Shown here: piece by piece, positions 6,347 to 8,530 of the stretch | Layout of the letters: each line of letters begins with the position of its first letter | Numbering within the stretch: position 1 is the stretch's first letter | From: Spirochaetaceae bacterium | GTDB lineage: Bacteria; Spirochaetota; Spirochaetia; Treponematales; Breznakiellaceae | Direction: 5' to 3' | Length of the DNA stretch: 8,530 nt | Assembly: GCA_031278935.1 (NCBI GenBank) | Contig: JAITJK010000112.1 | Span: 1 to 8,530 of the forward strand | Notes under the pieces: model-generated | The model's database searches: none | The model's input: the letters and a program-made list of their open reading frames with translations, nothing else | What the model was told of the DNA's origin: nothing | Translations under genes and position numbers: made by a program

Positions 6347-6415
6347 TGTCACTGCGAGCATAGCAAAGTAATCCCATACCGTGGATGCGCGTTTAGATTG
6401 CTTCGTTGCTTCGGT
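6347..6415. repeat. Degenerate dispersed palindromic repeat, second copy
   Basis: The left arm TGTCACTGCGAGCATAGCAA (6347-6366), continuing AGTAATC, is an imperfect inverse of the right arm AGATTGCTTCGTTGCTTCGG (6395-6414). The right arm also matches 1003-1019. It lies immediately upstream of the lipoprotein gene, four bases before its likely ribosome binding site AGGG (6419-6422), so it is probably transcribed in that gene's leader. Confidence 0.5.
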
Positions 6416-6427
6416 CTTAGGGCAGGG

Positions 6428-7798
6428 ATGAGGAAAAGACGGCCCTTATGGCTTATGGTAACGGTCAGCATTCTGGCCGGCTGTACTGCACCGCAGAAAG
6501 AACGCACCGTGATTCCCGACAAACGAGCTGGGCCTAACCTGGTTATCTATTTCGCCGAAGACAGCCATACCCGGCGGATCGCCCGGACTATTGCCCAGAC
6601 CAGTGGGGGCGAGCTCTTTGACCTGCAAGACGAGACGCCTCTGCCGGATGTGCTGGAGTACGAGACTTTTTTCGTGGGGACTTCCCTAAAGAACCGCGAG
6701 ATACCCACAGCCTTTGGGGATTTCCTTAGCCGGACGGATTTCATGGACGCGAAGGTCATCCCCTTCTGGAGCAGCCGGGAGCCGGTCCCTCCGTCTGAGG
6801 AGGTGAACCAGGCCATGGAGCGCCGTATCCAGGGAGCCCGTTTCCTGCCGGGCGGAGGCTTTGAGCTGGGCCGGCGGGTGAAGACTAAGGATCTCCAGGA
6901 GTGCGCCCGAGTGTGGACAGAGACGGCGCTTGAGGAACTGGGCCTACGCCGGGCTGCGGGAGGAGACCAGACCGAGGATACGGTGAAACTTTTTGCTGCA
7001 GCTTATCCTGGGCGCTTTAGTGACCCGGTTTTTCAGAATGGAGATTGGACCCTAGCAATGGACGGGGTCCGGTGGTACTACGCCCAAGGAAGGTTCCTCC
7101 CTGAAGAGGACGCCCAGCGGCCCGAAGCCTTTCGCCCCCAGTTCCTGTACCGGTATACTCCAGAACCACCCGTAGACCCTACGGAGCCAAGCCCCTGGCA
7201 AGGGATGGCGAACGCGCTCCTTTCCCGAAGGCCCGCCGCTTCCGCAAGCCTCTATCGCCCCCGTATAAGCCCCGGAGCGGAGCGCTCTCCCCTGTTCGAG
7301 AGCATCTGGCAGGCCCGCACCAAGGCCGAGGCCTTTTCCCACCAGCAATGGATACGCTTTTTGGGATGGCAGGTGCAGGTACACCAAGACATCGTAGCGC
7401 CCTTGGGCCGGGTGGAAGACCGTATCCATGCATTAGCGGAACAAGACGAGGAAATCCAGGAGTGGATGAAAAAGCTCCACAGTATTACCGGCTGGAATTG
7501 GCGGAATGTGGCGGGCAGTGAAAACCGCAGCTTTCATGCCTACGGCGTGGCGGTAGATTTACTGATGAAGGCCCAAAGGGGCATGGAAACCTACTGGCAA
7601 TGGACCGCCGCGAAGGGAGTGGACTGGCGGTCGGTGCCTATGGAGAAACGCCAGAACCCCCCGGTCCCGGTGATCCGCGCCTTCGAGGAACAAGGCTTCA
7701 TTTGGGGCGGCAGATGGTCCCGATTCGATACCATGCACTTCGAGTACCACCCAGAACTGTTGATTCTGGGAACCGGCAGGGGTGACACCAGGCCGTAG
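6428..7798 (+). CDS. Lipoprotein with flavodoxin-like domain fused to M15 (VanY-type) peptidase domain
   Basis: The 456-residue precursor starts MRKRRPLWLMVTVSILAGC. This is a signal peptide with lipobox LAGC, so Cys19 should be lipidated. Residues 37-146 resemble a Flavodoxin_4-type domain: LVIYFAEDSHTRRIARTIA (strand, loop, helix), SGGELFDL, FFVGTSL and DFLSRTDFMDAKVIPFWSS. The FMN phosphate loop, usually SxTGNT, reads AEDSHT, and the aromatic isoalloxazine loops are shortened, so FMN binding is doubtful. Residues about 180-350 are unassigned; DPVFQNGDWTLAMDGVRWYY stands out. The M15 D-Ala-D-Ala carboxypeptidase-like domain is at 355-445. Zinc ligands are His370 and Asp377 in SFHAYGVAVD and His437 in DTMHFEYHPE, all present, so peptidoglycan peptidase activity is plausible. 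The ATG at 6428 has AGGG five bases upstream; an upstream in-frame ATG at 6323 would translate the repeat. It stands alone. Confidence 0.85.
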   Translation: MRKRRPLWLMVTVSILAGCTAPQKERTVIPDKRAGPNLVIYFAEDSHTRRIARTIAQTSGGELFDLQDETPLPDVLEYETFFVGTSLKNREIPTAFGDFLSRTDFMDAKVIPFWSSREPVPPSEEVNQAMERRIQGARFLPGGGFELGRRVKTKDLQECARVWTETALEELGLRRAAGGDQTEDTVKLFAAAYPGRFSDPVFQNGDWTLAMDGVRWYYAQGRFLPEEDAQRPEAFRPQFLYRYTPEPPVDPTEPSPWQGMANALLSRRPAASASLYRPRISPGAERSPLFESIWQARTKAEAFSHQQWIRFLGWQVQVHQDIVAPLGRVEDRIHALAEQDEEIQEWMKKLHSITGWNWRNVAGSENRSFHAYGVAVDLLMKAQRGMETYWQWTAAKGVDWRSVPMEKRQNPPVPVIRAFEEQGFIWGGRWSRFDTMHFEYHPELLILGTGRGDTRP

Positions 7799-7808
7799 AT
7801 ACGGAATG

Positions 7809-7839
7809 GGGGTCTGACCCCAGACTTAGCCGGTGGCTC
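7809..7839. repeat. GGGGTCAGACCCC palindrome with CCGGTGGCTC block, copy 2
   Basis: A 13-base palindrome, GGGGTC-T-GACCCC (7809-7821), is followed by CCGGTGGCTC at 7830-7839. This is the same order and orientation as at 3521-3559, with a shorter gap (9 versus 18 bases). It lies between two convergent genes, and the inverted repeat might also stop transcription from either side, though there is no T-run. Confidence 0.5.
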
Positions 7840-7883
7840 ACGCAATGCCCCAATACGCCCACCACAGGTGTTGGATAGCTTTA

Positions 7884-8530
7884 CTACGCCAATCCCATCT
7901 CATCTCTCGCTAAACCTAGAAGAGAAAAATGATTGCGTCGGAATTGCAGTAATCCCTCATCTCGCATCTTGCACAGTTCATGGGACATAGCACTGCGGTC
8001 CACGCCGAGATAGTCCGCCAATTCCTGCCGGTTAAAGGGAATGACAAAATCCCTTGCCCCCGTGTACTTTGCTTGACTGGAAAGATAGGAACGCAGTTTT
8101 GCCCGGGTACTACGACGAGTGATATGTTCCATCTTTTTGATAAGACCGATATTATGTTTTGCGAGAATACGGATCATGTTGCGGATAAGCCGAGTATGAA
8201 AAGCGCACGCCGGCGAACAGAGTCGGAGAATCCGGTTATAATCCACCAGGAGCAGCACCGATGTTTCTGCGGCCAGGGCGCTCATAGGCAGACAATCCAG
8301 GTCCCCGCAGGCAAAGGCCTCCCCCACGAGGCCCCCGGCTTCCACCTGGGCGATGAGACTCCGGTTTCCCCAAAAATCATCCTGAATCAGATATACCTTT
8401 CCGGAAAGGAGAATCCCCAAAGGCAAGGCTTCGGTGAGGGGGGTATCCGCGATAAAGATGAAGGCATTTTTTGCGTAGTGTTTCTTCCGTGCCCCCAGAC
8501 AGTGGAGAATCTTCTCTATCTCCTCCGCTC
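7884..8530 (-). CDS. Crp/Fnr family transcriptional regulator (N-terminus beyond window edge)
   Basis: The frame is open from the TAG at 7884-7886 to the right edge, giving the C-terminal 214 residues. The first part is the cyclic-nucleotide-binding-like beta domain: FIADTPLTEALPLGILLSG, KVYLIQDD, VEAGGLVGEAFACGDL and SVLLLVDYNRIL. A dimer helix with CSPACAFHTRLIRNMIRILA follows. The C-terminal winged helix-turn-helix is FNRQELADYLGVDRSAMSHE, then LCKMRDEGLLQFRRNHFSLL. A TTG at 8424-8426 is a possible start but lies inside the sensor domain, so the true start is outside. The paired cysteines CSPAC just before the dimer helix recur in many Crp/Fnr proteins of anaerobes as I recall them; a metal or redox role is not shown. 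Its target is unknown; it converges on the lipoprotein gene. Confidence 0.9.
   Translation of the reverse strand, partial: AEEIEKILHCLGARKKHYAKNAFIFIADTPLTEALPLGILLSGKVYLIQDDFWGNRSLIAQVEAGGLVGEAFACGDLDCLPMSALAAETSVLLLVDYNRILRLCSPACAFHTRLIRNMIRILAKHNIGLIKKMEHITRRSTRAKLRSYLSSQAKYTGARDFVIPFNRQELADYLGVDRSAMSHELCKMRDEGLLQFRRNHFSLLGLARDEMGLA

Noticed and set aside
7052..7433. Minus-strand frames opposite the lipoprotein gene
   Set aside because: They are shadows of the real gene, with no motif or start signal.

Overview
The window looks like chromosomal DNA from a spirochaete, most likely a moderately GC-rich Treponema relative. The strongest clue is a full-length protein of the spirochaete-specific P83/100 family. 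A CarD-IspD gene pair and a Treponema-type MoxR/DUF58 pair agree with this. The species cannot be fixed from the sequence alone.

Layout. Positions 1-3281 carry four minus-strand genes. From upstream to downstream they are moxR-like (2334-3281), a DUF58 protein (1082-2284), a CarD-family RNA polymerase-binding regulator (357-857) and the N-terminal 116 residues of IspD (1-348), which runs off the left edge. moxR and DUF58 form one unit behind an extended -10 promoter. carD and ispD form a second unit behind a near-consensus promoter whose predicted start point falls on the carD ATG. Positions 3446-3886 hold a small minus-strand relative of the REP-associated Y1 transposases that lacks the HUH motif. 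Positions 4168-6069 (plus) encode the P83/100 protein: signal peptide, conserved N-terminal domain, long coiled coil, acidic repeat-bearing linker and beta-rich C-terminal domain. Positions 6070-6427 have no intact gene but hold a large hairpin, a probable frameshifted small gene and a decayed palindromic repeat. Positions 6428-7798 (plus) encode a lipoprotein joining a flavodoxin-like domain to an M15 (VanY-type) peptidase domain. Positions 7884-8530 (minus) are the C-terminal 214 residues of a Crp/Fnr regulator that runs off the right edge.

How the parts fit. CarD plus IspD links transcription initiation control to isoprenoid precursor synthesis, an arrangement known in several phyla. MoxR plus DUF58 is a standard AAA chaperone/partner pair. 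The P83/100 protein and the lipoprotein are separate envelope genes, and nothing shows that they are co-transcribed.

The most unusual items are the flavodoxin-like/M15 lipoprotein fusion, the predicted leaderless carD start, the HUH-less transposase relative with a matching repeat block 4.3 kb away, the broken small ORF at 6163-6326, and a perfect palindrome over the carD/ispD junction. I saw no tRNA, rRNA, CRISPR array or complete insertion sequence.
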